DNA of 64,000 nt from Amoebidium appalachense (lineage: Eukaryota; Ichthyosporea): the NCBI GenBank assembly GCA_963693365.1, contig CAVNZM010000001.1, positions 9,920,001 to 9,984,000 of the forward strand. Direction: 5' to 3'. The stretch's first letter is position 1. Each line of letters begins with the position of its first letter. The notes below the pieces were generated by a model that was not told the DNA's origin, made no database searches, and saw only the letters and a program-made list of their open reading frames with translations. Positions 13,069 through 34,067 of this stretch are shown here, one piece after another. The translations under genes were made by a program, and so were the position numbers.

Positions 13069-13639
13069 CACGCACACATGTACATGCACACACACACAGG
13101 CACACATGTATACATCCACACGTACATAGATATACACACAGACCACTCGGACTTCAGAGGGGCCTTGCTGATATGCCACACATACACACTCCAACACACA
13201 CTCTCACACGTGCACATACAAGCACACACATGCACGCACACGAATACACATGCACACTCACGCACACAAGCGCACACACACAAACACTGGCACACACAAG
13301 CACACAACATGCACCAGCACACACACAATCCGCCCTTTCCGTCTCCTATCCTCCCCCCCCCCCTCCCACCCCCAAACACACACAAGCACTCCCACCCCTT
13401 CCAGCCTTACCCCTCCCCTCCCCACTCTTCCTCTACCCGCAGGGCAAAAAAAAAAAAAAAAAAAAAAAAGGGGCGCCTGACCAATGATGTATAACGTTCT
13501 CTAGCAAAGCATAATCAACCTGACGTTTAGTTATTAGACCCATATATGGTCTGATTTGGTTGAATCTGATTGGTGCAGATGGGGACCAGGATGAGTCATT
13601 CGAGGGCCCTGTGAGGTAAGAACCCCCCCCCCTCCCCCC

Positions 13640-13670
<31 letters not shown>

Positions 13671-14220
13671 AAACACAAAAAGAAATAATAATAAGAACTT
13701 GAAAAATAATATAGAGTAAGAAGAGGAAAAAAGATGAAATGAACAAAAGATTCAACACAACTGTGTCCCCCCCTTCCCCCCCCCCCCCCCCAATCACCAC
13801 CACCACCACCAAAAAAAAAATGAATAGATAAATGAAATATAATAAATGTAAAGTAAGAAAAAAATGATGAAATGATAAAATAAGTATAAAACTTCTAAAA
13901 CTGCATTCCCCACTGCATCCCCCCCCCCCCCCCCCCCCCCCTTTTTCTTTCTCTCACGGTCAACCGCGAGGACAAGTACAAACAACTTTGTGTTCAAAAC
14001 CATCGCCGAATGAGCCTCTTCCCCTAAGTTGAAGAACGAAGCTATCTCATTCTACGTTGCATTGGAACACTGTTTGAGATTTTACGAGTACGTGGGGGGT
14101 TTTCACTCAAAGTCTATCACTAATTTTAAGGTGTATGGGAGTTGGATATTTTTTCAAAACGTATCATCGTTGGACACTTTTTTTTTAATATGTGGGACCT
14201 CTGCTGGAACAATCGTCCCT

Positions 14221-14261
<41 letters not shown>

Positions 14262-14545
14262 CCCCCCCGCAGGGGCTTCCTGCTAGAGAATGAATTCTGC
14301 TTATGTTGCATACTGCGCGTGTTGCTGATGTTGCATAGTTGCTTGTTTGCCCTTTGCACGTCCTGCACCGTGTTTCTCATCTTTCAGTTGTACTTTGCAT
14401 AATGTTCCGCATTCTAACCCCCACCTTCCTCTCCGAATTCTCTGACATCTCCTTCCACACACACACATCTACACACATCTACACACACACACACGCACAC
14501 ACACACACACACACTTCCCCTACACAACACGCCGACACACACATC

Positions 14546-14596
<51 letters not shown>

Positions 14597-15159
14597 ACTA
14601 CACACATGCATATGCACACGAAAACACACACATACTCTTCTCCCCAGGCCACTTTCTTCCCTTGTTTTCCAGCAACCCCTCGATCGCGTGCATGAGCTGG
14701 TGACGGCCCACGTGGCCACATGTTGCAACCTGATTGGTCAGTGGGCACGTGACTCCCTGGAACGGGCTCAGGGGATGGAGGAGGTGCAATGTAAGTGTGT
14801 GTGCGGGTTGACGTGTGTGTGTGTGTGTGGGTTGACGTGTGTGTGTGCGCGTGTGTCTGAGTCTGAGTGCGGGTGTGGGTGTGTGTGTGTGTGTGTATGT
14901 GTGTTTGTGTGTGTCTGTGTACATGTTTGGTATGCCTGTGTAGACCTGTCTTTTTATCTTTGGGTGTCTGTGTATACGTGCTTGCGTGCCTCTCTCTGTT
15001 TTTCTTTAAAGAAAAGGTGAGGAGGGAGGGGGGGTGGCTCCGAGGGGGAAAGGGGGGGGGGGGGGGGGGGGGGAGGGCTCCCATCTGTTTATAGCGATTA
15101 TATTCTGGGTTGTGCGGGTGTAATCACACAGGCAGCATGGGTAGATTTTGACTGACGTG

Positions 15160-15200
<41 letters not shown>

Positions 15201-15784
15201 CCCCTCCTTCCCCTCACCTCCGGTCCCCAAGACAGACACGTACACTTATACACACGTATAAACATAAACATACACACGTATAAACTTACACATACACGTA
15301 CACACACACACGTACACCGGAACGTACAAACACAAACGCGTACACACACATACACGTACACACACACACACGTGTACACAAGCACGTACACACACACACA
15401 CGTACACACACATACACGTACACACACATACACGTACACACACATACACGTACACACACACACACGTGCACACAAGCACTTACACACACATACACGTACA
15501 CACACATACACGTACACACACACGTACACACACATACACGTACACACACATACACGTACACGCGTACACAGCCTGCGACCACGAAGACACCATATCCCGC
15601 CTGCACCAGGAATTGGAGAGGTGGCAGGGGATAGCAGAGGCACACGGGGGGGTTCTTCAGGCATACATTGATGGACCCCCACGGCCGGGTGAAATTGGGC
15701 CAAATTACAGACTTACGGAGGAGATTGAGTGGATACACAGGCAGAAGAAAGATTTGGAGGTGCATTTTCAATTACCGCCCCCCT

Positions 15785-15828
<44 letters not shown>

Positions 15829-16962
15829 CCGCCCTGCCCATCCACACATACACACACAAACACGCTTCTCCCTCCTTCTGCCCTTCCCCGTTTCCTCCCC
15901 CTTCCCTCGCCGCTTAACTCTTGTTCTAGAAAGACAGGGGAGGGGGTTGGGGTGGGGGGTGGGAAAGGCACGATGGGATGGAAAATGTTTTGGCTGAGCA
16001 AATTTGAACTGAATTTGTCTGATGCCCTCCCCGCCCCCTCCCCCCACTCTCCCCTCCCTTCCCCACCCTGCCCACCCATTCAGCACACCAACACACACGC
16101 AAAAGCCCCTCCCTCCCCCCCCCCCCCCCCCCCCCCCCCCCTCTCTCCCCCCTTCTCCCCTTCACTCTCCTCCACGCGCCCGCCCTCACCTTTGCCCTGG
16201 GCACCCTCCTCTGCTGGTCAACCAAACTCTCCGCCCACCAAAAATGTAAACATACGGAAAGCACACATGAATACAGACACGTACAGGTACACATCACACA
16301 AGATAGGCAGGTAATCACACACGTACACACACGTCAACATGACACATACCAACGCAACACCCGCGCAACCCCCCCCCCCACACACACACACACACGCACG
16401 CACCGAGACTACGCACACCTACATACCCATCACATCAACGTACACTCACAAAATATGTGACAAATGGTACATGTAGATAGGGTACATGTAGACATACACG
16501 TCTACATATATTCACGTACACACAAACACGGAATACAATCATTCACTCACTCACTCACTCACTCACCCAACCCACGTACACGTACACAGAGAGAGCGCAC
16601 GGTTCTCTCTCTGATGCACCAAAACGCACTGACTGAGCGTCAAACCGCCGAGTCTCTCCTTCAACGAGTCATAAGAGAAAAGGCGCAGCTAAGAGCAGAC
16701 AAGTTGGCGTGGATCAGGGGGGGTTCAAACACCGAAATCCAGAGAGAAAGGGGGGTTCAAACAGCGAAATCCAGAGAGAAAGGGGGGTTCAAACAGCGAA
16801 ATCCAGAGAGAAAGGGGGGGCTCAAACACTGAAGTTGAGAATCGGATACCGGTAAGCTTGCATATGATGTCACTCTTTCTCTTTGCCTCTCTCTCTCTCT
16901 TCGAGGCTCTCTCTCTTCTCTCTATCCCCCCCCCCCCCCCCCCCCCCCCCCCCTTTCTTTCG

Positions 16963-17011
<49 letters not shown>

Positions 17012-17133
17012 GCCACCCCCACCCCACCCCCCCTCCACCTCTCTCTCTCTCCCCCCCCACCCCACCCCCCCCCCCCCCCCCCCCCCCTTTCTCTCTCTCT
17101 ATCTCCCCTCCCCCCTCATCCCCCTTCTCTTGC

Positions 17134-17173
<40 letters not shown>

Positions 17174-17330
17174 TCCCCCGCCCCTCCCCACCAATCCCTC
17201 TCCCTCCCCCTCCCCCCCCCCACCCACCCCCCTCTCTTTCTGTTCTCCCCACCTGTATCTCTCTCTCTCTCTCCCCTCCCCCTCCCCCCCCCCCCCTCTC
17301 TCTCTCTCCCTCTCTCTCTCTCCGTCCCCA

Positions 17331-17373
<43 letters not shown>

Positions 17374-17425
17374 CCCCCCCCCTCCTCCCTCCTCTCTCTC
17401 TCTCTCTAATGCCATCCTCCTCTTC

Positions 17426-17459
<34 letters not shown>

Positions 17460-18491
17460 ACAAAAAAAAAAAAAAAAAAAAAAAAGGAAAAAAAGTAAAG
17501 AAAGAAAGAGGATGGAGAAAAGAAAACGCGGGGGGGGGGGGGGGGGGGGGTTATAATAAACTTACTCGGCCCTCAACGTCCACAAACCAAGCTGGCGCTG
17601 TTGCCACTGCGATTCTTCTTCCCATTCAAATTAATGAGACTCGGGGGATGGATTTTAGTTAAAAATTGGGGGTGCTCAACAAATCAAGATCGTCCAAATT
17701 CCATAATTGATCCTGTCGATCAATAGATGCCGAACTGTCCCAAAGTTCAATTTGCACTATAAACCCCGCTTCGATCCTGGACGATTGACCGCATAAAGTT
17801 TGAGAGAAAATGAAAATACACTTAGAATGTGGGGGGTAATTACCTAATAAAATTTTTGTCAGGGGGAGTGGTAGGCCTCGGTTGAGATGCCCACCTTTTG
17901 CTTAGCATAAGCAATTATAGAGAGGGTAGAATAAGACCTTACGAGGGGCTGGGATTGAAACTTTTTTAAGTAATTACCCCTCAGGATTTTATTTTCAGGC
18001 CAAATCTATGTGTTCATTCTCTCTGGATCTAGCGTCGAAACTAAGACAGCTTGAAATAAAAATTTCATCTGGCTCACAGACTGGAATTTGATCGATCCCG
18101 ATCGATTGGATCCCCCGGTCACATTGCCGGCGAACCATCCCCTAAGTTACCTTAAATCGAACCCCCCTCCCCCCCCCCCCCCCCCCCCACTCTTTGCTTG
18201 AGCGTTTGTTTTGTGTTTTTCGCGGTTTTTGTTGATTGGGGGGGGGGGGGGGAGGGGGGGGGGGGGGGAGGGAAGACGGGGTAGGGATGAAGGGAGAGGG
18301 ATAGTGGTTGGGGAATGGCGGGGCAGGTGAGGTGGGGATGGAGGGGGGAGGAGAGAGAGGGGGGGGGGGGGGGGGGGGGGGGGAGAGGGAGAGAGAGAGG
18401 TGGTGTGTGTGTTTTCAAAAAAAAAAAAAAAAGGCGGTTGTGTGTCTATCATAGGGTCGGTTCGAAAAAGGATAAGGCTTCCAAGAGGGAA

Positions 18492-18528
<37 letters not shown>

Positions 18529-19353
18529 TCTCTCTCTCTCTGTGTGTGTGGGGGGGGGGGAGGGGGGGGGGGGGGGGGGGGGGGGGGCTGGAATGCAATC
18601 TGACTGTTTTGTGTCAGGTCAAGGCTGTGGTGCAATACACACCCACAAAGGACAGGAGGAGGAGTGTGCTGGCTGACAGGCAGAACATTGCAGGTGGGTA
18701 CATGCACACACACATGTATACATGTGCCCATACGCGTACACAGATGCACGCACACTGTACACACATAGACACATGCACATGCACATGCACATGCACATGC
18801 ACTCAGGAGCGCATATACATACATGTGCACACACGCATCCATGCATGCACACATGCACACAAACAAAACATCATGAGATGTGTGTGTGTACATCTATGTG
18901 ATTACGTGCACACACATTGTCGGATACGAATGTGCGCACACACACGTACAAATACACATACATGCTAGCATGCACACAGGCACAGGCGCACGCACACAAA
19001 CCCACGCACACGCACATCAGCACATACGCACAAACACACACTCGATTTGGTAACCCTGCATACCTTGTAACGTATAATTGGTTGCTTGTGTACTCGTAAT
19101 CAGACTTCCAATGGTGCATAACACACACACACATACTCACACACACACACACACACATTCACAGTCACAACCACACTCACTCACACACACACACACACAC
19201 ACACACCTCCCCATCTCTCACACACACACGCAAACGCACACGCACACACGTACACACACAGGCCCCAGAACCCCCACAGCCAAGAAAGGGCTCTTCTTTG
19301 CTCCCATCTCCTCGCCCGACCGCCTTGCCAGCCCTCTGCCGGCAACACCGTGA
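7446..19353 (+). CDS. ADIP-domain (SSX2IP/Msd1-like) coiled-coil centrosomal protein, 11 exons
   Basis: Exons, with phases agreeing across joins: 7446-7529, 8735-8947, 10321-10419, 11221-11463 (donor 11457 also possible), 12713-12821, 13579-13615, 14648-14790, 15572-15759, 16590-16851, 18618-18693 and 19262-19353 (stop TGA). The product is about 515 aa. Joining exons 1 and 2 restores [15 protein letters not shown], which resembles the YLNQELLxLGFPSL signature at the start of ADIP domains. Exons 2-4 continue as a coiled coil ending [18 protein letters not shown], like the end of that domain. ADIP proteins (animal SSX2IP, yeast Msd1) sit at centrosomes or spindle poles and anchor microtubules; that role here is inferred from the family. 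Exons 7-9 add further helical, coiled-coil-like sequence. Exon 9 contains a homopolymer-length anomaly (see repeat at 16721). Exon 6 is only 37 nt. The start has a good context (aaaacATGg). Confidence 0.8.
12001..12712 (+). repeat. Array of acceptor-like repeats before ADIP exon 5
   Basis: Units of about 145-180 bp recur at 12013, about 12177, 12355 and 12499, with a partial one at about 12597. Each has a C-rich tract, then tttccag followed by tccgcaggactcctagt or a variant, then an AT-rich part, then cattgcacacgtattgtgtg. The true exon start at 12713 is preceded by cattgcacacag-like sequence (tattgcacacag|tccgggcag). Each unit therefore looks like a degenerate copy of this intron end plus the start of the exon. 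Confidence 0.7.
14271..14417 (+). repeat. Poly-C-flanked dispersed element, copy B
   Basis: It lies in the ADIP intron 13616-14647, in the sense orientation, between a C-run and C-rich sequence. It contains gctgatgttgcatag, cgtcctgcaccgtgtttctc and ttccgcattctaaccc, all shared with copies A and C. It is the longest copy, with an internal duplication of the ttgcata block. Confidence 0.7.
16721..16830 (+). repeat. In-exon 32/33-bp tandem repeat with G6/G7 length difference
   Basis: Units (ttcaaaca[g/c]cgaaatccag plus agagaaag and a G-run) start at 16724, 16756 and 16788, and a diverged start is at 16821. The first and last G-runs are G7, which keeps the frame RGGSNTE. The two middle runs are G6, which shifts it to a TGA near 16830. 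With G7 in both, each unit would be 33 bp and encode an 11-residue repeat, and the exon would end in phase 0 at the strong donor gtaagc (16852), matching the next exon. So the shift is either a sequence error or a genuine disabling change. Confidence 0.75.
16865..17485 (+). repeat. CT-repeat and poly-C tract in ADIP intron 9
   Basis: About 600 bp consist almost entirely of (CT)n and C-runs on the coding strand and end in an A-run at 17462-17485. They lie inside the intron 16852-18617. The rest of that intron (about 17550-18150) is ordinary mixed sequence, followed by G-runs, a short A-run and (TG)n. Confidence 0.9.
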
Positions 19354-20077
19354 CGTGATTTCGTGTTTACATAATAGCAGATGGTGCTAACCCATTTTTT
19401 CGCGCATTTTTCTTTTCTTTTGGATCCTCTCTCGCTCGCTCTCTCTCCATCTCTCTCCCTCTCTCTCTCTCCCCCCTCCCCCCCCCCCCCCCTCTCTCTC
19501 TCCCCCCCCCCCCCCCCCCCCTCTCTCTCTCTCTCCCCCCCCCACCCCCCTCTCCCTCTCTCTCTCCCTACCGCCCCTATCTGTCTTTGTGTGTGTGCGT
19601 GTGTGTGCGTGCGTGCGTGTGTGCGTGCGTGCAAGTCCAAACTTGCAAACACAAGGAGCAATTTTTCAAAGTTTTCTGATCAGGAGTGATGTGAAGGTGT
19701 TTCACAGAGGTACAGATAGTGGAGGGCACTGAGACTCCTTTTTTTCAAGTATCTCGTATATTCCATATCATTCCTTTAAAGTTCCAACACTTGTGTGTGA
19801 TGGGAAGTTGGTGGTGGGGTGGGGATTTTTAGTTGAGGTCTGAAATTTCTGCCATGCACTCATCATATGTACATACTTCGATTGATTTTACGTATTTCAA
19901 CACCAAATTTCACATGGGGGTCTGTAGCTGTTGCAACAGTAAGAAACCGAAATTTGCGGGTGAAGCTAATAATTAATCGTAATCACAAAAATGCAGAGGT
20001 GGCACCAAGTTGGTGGTGCCAGTGTCAGTAAACTGTTCACTAACATCAGTTACTGGATGCAACTATTTTTGTGCTTT

Positions 20078-20132
<55 letters not shown>

Positions 20133-21122
20133 ACACACCACCACTACCACTACCACCATCACCACCCACGCAAAAAAAAAAAAAAAAAAAAAAAGGCAAA
20201 ACAAAAAATCCCTCCAGGACCGGGTTCACCAGACGAAACCAGTTGATTAAAGGGGGAAAAGGGGGAAAAGAAGAAACGAAAACAAAGAAAAACAAAAAAG
20301 AAGAAGGAAATTAATATCTATAATCAAGCAAATGCATATGAAAGCGTCGATGTGATCGATCCTGAAACTTTCCTGCCTGTAACGCTTGTACATGTACATA
20401 TGCATGTCTTGAAATGTAATTATGAGCATGCCACAAAATGCCGGCTTCTGAGTGTTTATGTTCACAAAACATATGTTCTGTTGGAGCCTTTCTGTGCACC
20501 CTCTGTATCAGTCTCGTGGGCTAGCTGATCACCCGTTTATATAATTAATATTGTGTGCTGGTGTAGTAGCTTGTCCTCTGTGTGATAGCATCACATTACA
20601 CATTACATTGGATTCGTGAACATACATACATCCACAGGCGTGTGCTCGTGTACGTGTGTGTGTGTGCCTGTGTGTCTGTGTGACGGTCTCTGTCTCTCTC
20701 TCTGTCTCTGTCTATCTGAATGTGTGTGTGTTTAGATAAGCCGTGTGTAAGTTTTTTTGCCAGAAAATCGAAAAGCAGATCTAGAACTCAGAACATCTCA
20801 TTCGTGCAAGTACAAACATGTTCAAATAGCAGCCCCTGCCAGCAATCCATATACAGCAAATTTATTGTGGTCCGCATGTATTAAACTTAGGTGCACACAC
20901 AATTTTTCCAGTGAGGTTTAGGCGAGTGTAACGGCTCAAAAGGGAGGGTGTAATAGAAGAGTTGACGACATTACCTAGATTTCACGTTTTACTCTCCAAA
21001 TCAAACCAAACCGACCATTATTCTTTGATAACCGGCAAGAACAACGGCTTACACGAATTCGGCCATCATAATTAATTAAGAAAAAAAGGATCCCCCCCCC
21101 CCCCCCCCCCCCCCCCCCAATT

Positions 21123-21160
<38 letters not shown>

Positions 21161-21346
21161 GAAAGGTAGAGGGAAAAAAGGAAAAGAAATCTTAGAGAAG
21201 ACGACCATACGGGCTTTATTTATCCTGATCTGGCCGGGCCCAATAGAAAACAAGAGTTAAGTTTTATGTGTCACCCAATCAGCTGCTGGCATTGTACATG
21301 GAGTCGACCGCCTTGTGTAGTTTGCACTCCATGCATTCGCAGCCGG

Positions 21347-21383
<37 letters not shown>

Positions 21384-21719
21384 ATGTACGCGCGAACGTG
21401 TAGGTTTGTGTGATTGGGTGTGTGTGTGGGGGGGGGGGGGGGGGGGGGGGGGGAGGGGGGGGGTAGGGGGTAGGTGAGTGTGTGGGTGGGTGGGTGCCTC
21501 CTCCGATAAAGAGCTTCAGGTATACTCCACTACATAATATACCTGCCCCCCCCCCCCCCCCCCTCCCCTCCCCCTTCCCCTCCCTCCAATACACAATCCA
21601 CAATACACACCTCGCCAGTCCACCGCTCCATCCAACTCTCCCCCCGTCACTCGAGTTGTGACCATTTGGTCGTAATCTCTCGCCAACTTAATGCCCAAAT
21701 AAGAAAATTATGTAATCAC
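19354..21719. other. Intergenic region between converging ADIP-like and PRMT genes
   Basis: The two genes converge here, so both 3' UTRs should lie in this stretch. It contains CT/C tracts (about 19430-19570), a C-run followed by CA repeats and an A-run (about 20080-20195), a C-run and an A-run (21092-21156), (TG)n (about 21351-21381) and G-runs (21427-21466). The remainder is ordinary AT-rich sequence without a credible gene. Confidence 0.5.
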
Positions 21720-30394
<8,675 letters not shown>

Positions 30395-30484
30395 TTGGAG
30401 ATGCGTTGCAGAGAACACGATGAAAGGCGCAGAGCACATCTCAAAGAGTTTGGATTACTGAAGCAGAGCCCATTCTTTTCAGGG
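30395..30484 (-). repeat. Poly-C-flanked dispersed element, copy F (diverged)
   Basis: A shorter, more diverged relative that starts gaatgggctctgctt on the minus strand and has C-runs on both sides. It lies upstream of the PRMT start, outside any intron I can define. Confidence 0.55.
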
Positions 30485-32054
30485 GAGGGAGAGGGGGGAG
30501 GGAGGGAGGGGGGTGGGGGGAGGGGGGGGGGGAAACTCAGAGGGCAGGGGGGGGGGGGGGGCACATACCAAGCTGCGTGTGTGTGCGTTTCTTGGGCCTG
30601 CAGTACGTAATCGTACAGGTTCAAGACTCCGTGTGGGCACGTCACTGTACGTGTGGGTGAGGGTGAGAGCGTAAGGATGTGCGTGCATGCGTAGTGCACT
30701 TGTGTAAAGCAAGAGGAGACTGAACTCGGCTTGTCCGTAATTAGGTGGAAGCTTCTACAGCAAGGTGGCAGATACTGAGTGCGTGTTTAATTCGCCCCTT
30801 TATAATAACGATATACCAGCGAGAATATCCTGTGTGTGCACGTGTATGGCACCTTGTGTGGGTGTGCGCGTGTACATGCCGTAGTGTACTCAGACATATA
30901 GGACATCATTGGCTAATCGGGTTATTTGTTTTGTTACCCGCATTGGAAATTACTTGTACCTAATATGGCAAGTTGAATTCGCAATTGCCAAAGTCAAAAG
31001 CTCGAAAAGATCGTTGATCAAGTTACATTTGATATATCCACAAATATCTACTTCGATCAATTTAATTGACGCCATATTAGTAGCTATTCTGCATTCTGCC
31101 CAAATTTTAATTAAAAATTTGTAACACTGCAGGCATTACATTTCAATATTAAGCTTTGTGCTCTGCATTCGGTGGGTCATTCTGTCAGGTTGAATTAGAT
31201 AGAGAATGGCTTCATAAAGAAGAAACCTTCTTAGATACACTAAAAACTGTTTTGGAATATATTTACTTGTCACGAACAAGCGATGCTTTTGGAGATCACA
31301 GGCATGTTGCTGAGACCTGCAACCTGTGTACAACTGGATCATAGTGCAATTTTATACAAACGGGGAACAAAAAAGGAAAAAAAAAAAAAAAAAAGTATAA
31401 AAAGGCAAACTTATTCTTCAGATTTTAGGAATTGATAATATAGATCACGTACATACATATTTGCCTGGGTGTCAGCGGATGATTGGTCAGTTGCTCGACC
31501 AGAAATATTTCTACCCTGGCCGCGCGTTGTGCTTTTCTGACTGTGTCGGATTTACCTGATGTGCCCCTATGAACACCCTATAGCCTTGTTTATCCTGGGC
31601 GTCATTCGAACAAAGTGTATAGATCTATAATAATAAAATTATGCACTTACTGAAAGAAACTAAGCTAGAGATTGGGGATTGCGATGTTTAAATGTAGCCA
31701 TGATACTTCTGGAACTTCCATGAATGTTTGTGATCGATCGATCACATGCATCTGGGTGACTGGGTTGTATTTGTTCGCCCTGGAGGTGGGCAAAATAAGC
31801 AGTCGTAAAGGTCACTCAAGGATCTTTGCTGAGCCACGTAAATCGCAGGGATCTAGATCATCGATTGGCGCCCTAATCCTATAGGACGATTCAGAGTGAA
31901 AATGTGGTTAACTTCTTGAAACTACATCGACAACCTTTTTAGCAGAGAGTTATATTAATATGAGTTTTGAGTTTCAGTTATGGTATCCAAAATCACCGTT
32001 GCATACAGTGAGACATAAATGCGTACTGGATGCGATTGGCCCGATGGCCGGGGG

Positions 32055-32831
32055 TCACCTGGGTGTTTCCGAGTGACTGAAATTCCGAATTTCTCTTTTG
32101 GCTGGATTTATTGGACGGAAAGATATGCAAGTATGCACGACGGCATACTGAGAAGACAATAAAACTTTACGAGTTATCCAGTAACAAGTGCATACTGAGA
32201 TACCTGAACACTGTGTGAAAATCATATAAATACTCAATGTAGCAGAATTCAACAAAAAGTCTAAACTGGTCACATTGCCAGCCAGTGTAGCAGACACCCG
32301 TAGGGAAAGAGGTAAAACGCGACATAAAAAAATCACACCGCTATCAACATGCTTGCGATTAAAAAGTTCAGCACAAAACGCAGTGGCACCAGCGGCGATG
32401 GAAACAAAAATTACAACGCCACTGCACACTGTGACTTCCCAGGCAATATCAACATCAGAGCACCATACAGACTTACGTACTAGGGTGGTATCCATACGTA
32501 CAGCAGGAGAAATGTATCCTGCCAAAGCTCCCAAAAAGCGATAATGATCAGTACGGTGGCCTAAGGAACATAACACATGCCGACTGAGTTTTACCTTTGA
32601 TTTCTCTATCAGAACGAGAAAGAACCTATACTGCATATGGTAATAACGCGAAAAGGCAGAAAAAACAGGAAGAGGAAAGAAAGAGGGAGTGAGATAGCGG
32701 GAGGAAGAATCAGGTTGTGTGAGAAAGGGGGTAGGCTGAGGACATTTAGAAGTAGCGTTGGTGAACTTCGGGGGAAAGAGCCTCAGGGATGGAGGGAGGG
32801 GGGGGAAAGAAAGCATAAAGAGGGTGACCAT
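32055..32831 (-). CDS. Doubtful hypothetical protein with hydrophobic segments
   Basis: A 258-codon frame open from ATG to stop in a low-repeat region. The N-terminal 60 residues are Pro/Ser/Phe-rich. The middle contains two or three hydrophobic stretches (for example around VTVCSGVVIFVSIAAGATAF), which could be membrane spans. I recognise no family. An 89-codon frame is also open on the opposite strand (32275-32544), so chance openness is possible. It could be real, an exon of something larger, or nothing. Confidence 0.25.
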   Translation of the reverse strand: MVTLFMLSFPPLPPSLRLFPPKFTNATSKCPQPTPFLTQPDSSSRYLTPSFFPLPVFSAFSRYYHMQYRFFLVLIEKSKVKLSRHVLCSLGHRTDHYRFLGALAGYISPAVRMDTTLVRKSVWCSDVDIAWEVTVCSGVVIFVSIAAGATAFCAELFNRKHVDSGVIFLCRVLPLSLRVSATLAGNVTSLDFLLNSATLSIYMIFTQCSGISVCTCYWITRKVLLSSQYAVVHTCISFRPINPAKREIRNFSHSETPR

Positions 32832-33858
32832 CAGGTATCCTAACTAAATAAAAACAAAAACGAAGAGACAATTCCTCCATATGACAAACAGCAGACGACA
32901 ACAAACATACTGATTAAGGGAGGCACAAACCGACTACGAAACAAAGTGCGCAGCGCAGTACCCTGAAAATCCTCGAACTCTTTCAGCGCCACGGCCGCCT
33001 CGCGAGGCCATGGGGCGAAGGCCAATAGCGGAAAGTCCATATTCGAAAGTTGACCGTTAAAAAGTTTTATAGTAGAGAAGAAGGTTCGCAGGATGGATCA
33101 CAGACTCCCGTTGAAACATATTTGACACGATGTGAAGCTTACCCTTCGCACGAGCGATCCATGCCGTGAGGAGCTTGCGGAAATCAATACCCCGTGCAGT
33201 AGAAAGTTGTAAATGCGGATTTTCAGCCCCTTGTATTTTGGGGAAAGGTTTGCGTGTATACTTAGGACCCATCGGCCATCGCACTCTGATATGATCAGTT
33301 GTTCGGTGTAGGCTTTCCAATTGGTCGAGCATCAACACTACATTTGCGTTGTTTCAAATTCTTGTGATCCTTCTGATCACAATTATTTGCTGCTGCAGCA
33401 AGTTGATAGTGTCAGGCATTGTAGAACGTTCTTTGTTTTTATTACTGCTCTAGGTAGTTGATAAGCGCTCTATTGAGTAACGGTAACATAAGGGATAATT
33501 GTCTTGTGGCTTTTTTCATAAGTGGGCAAATGAACCTTTAAAGAGCCACGCGTCACAAAAGAAAGCTTTATCATTTTATTCACCCCCTTCAAGGCTCAGC
33601 GTGATAAAAAGCCAACCCCGGTTATTGTTGGCTGAGCAGTGGCAAAGCTTTTCCCAATGGAATGAATGAATCATAGTGTTGAGAATGCCCGGCAACCTGG
33701 AAAACACCATGAAATGTCAAGATACAGTACACAAACATGATAAAATTTGGAAATTGTTAATTGGCGCTGGCTAGGTAAACACCCAAGCATCAGCAAAGAT
33801 CTTTCTTACTTTTTAACAAACCACTTTTTCTGTCGCCGACCTTCGGGTTGACGGTGAT

Positions 33859-33865
33859 TATAAAC
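33859..33865 (+). promoter_or_regulatory. Candidate TATA box of AGC kinase gene
   Basis: TATAAAC lies about 60 bp before the first in-frame ATG (33927) and about 200 bp before the preferred start (34068). Position and sequence fit a TATA element; there is no direct evidence of transcription start. Confidence 0.4.
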
Positions 33866-34067
33866 ATCTGCTTCGCTCTAATTCTATCCCAAAAAGCAAG
33901 TTGATTGGCGCACACATCCTCATCAAGTGTTTGCTCCCCCGCTTCGTCGTCAGTCCCACCTTCCCCTCGTTCAGTTCACGTCTCTGCTGGGCTGCCTTAG
34001 TGAACGGAACGCGAAAAAGAAAAAAAGAAAACCTGGTGTAGGCTTTAGTCATTTTTTAAACACGAAA

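Larger units (their letters stand above)
30485..34067. other. Intergenic region of mostly ordinary complexity
   Basis: From about 30.6 kb the simple repeats largely stop and the sequence is mixed and AT-rich. It holds one doubtful minus-strand open frame (32055-32831, listed separately). Shorter minus-strand frames at 32840-33040 and 33057-33338 have no recognisable domain. The kinase promoter is at its right end. I found no tRNA or other RNA gene. Confidence 0.45.

Noticed and set aside
17860-18000. Possible tRNA or small RNA gene in ADIP intron 9
   Set aside because: The stretch has a gattgaaac-like sequence but no matching A box, anticodon stem or acceptor stem could be drawn.
33927-34067. 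47-residue N-terminal extension of the kinase
   Set aside because: The extension is basic and low in complexity (KKKKRK), and the ATG at 34068 has a better A-rich context matching the other genes; not excluded, only less likely.
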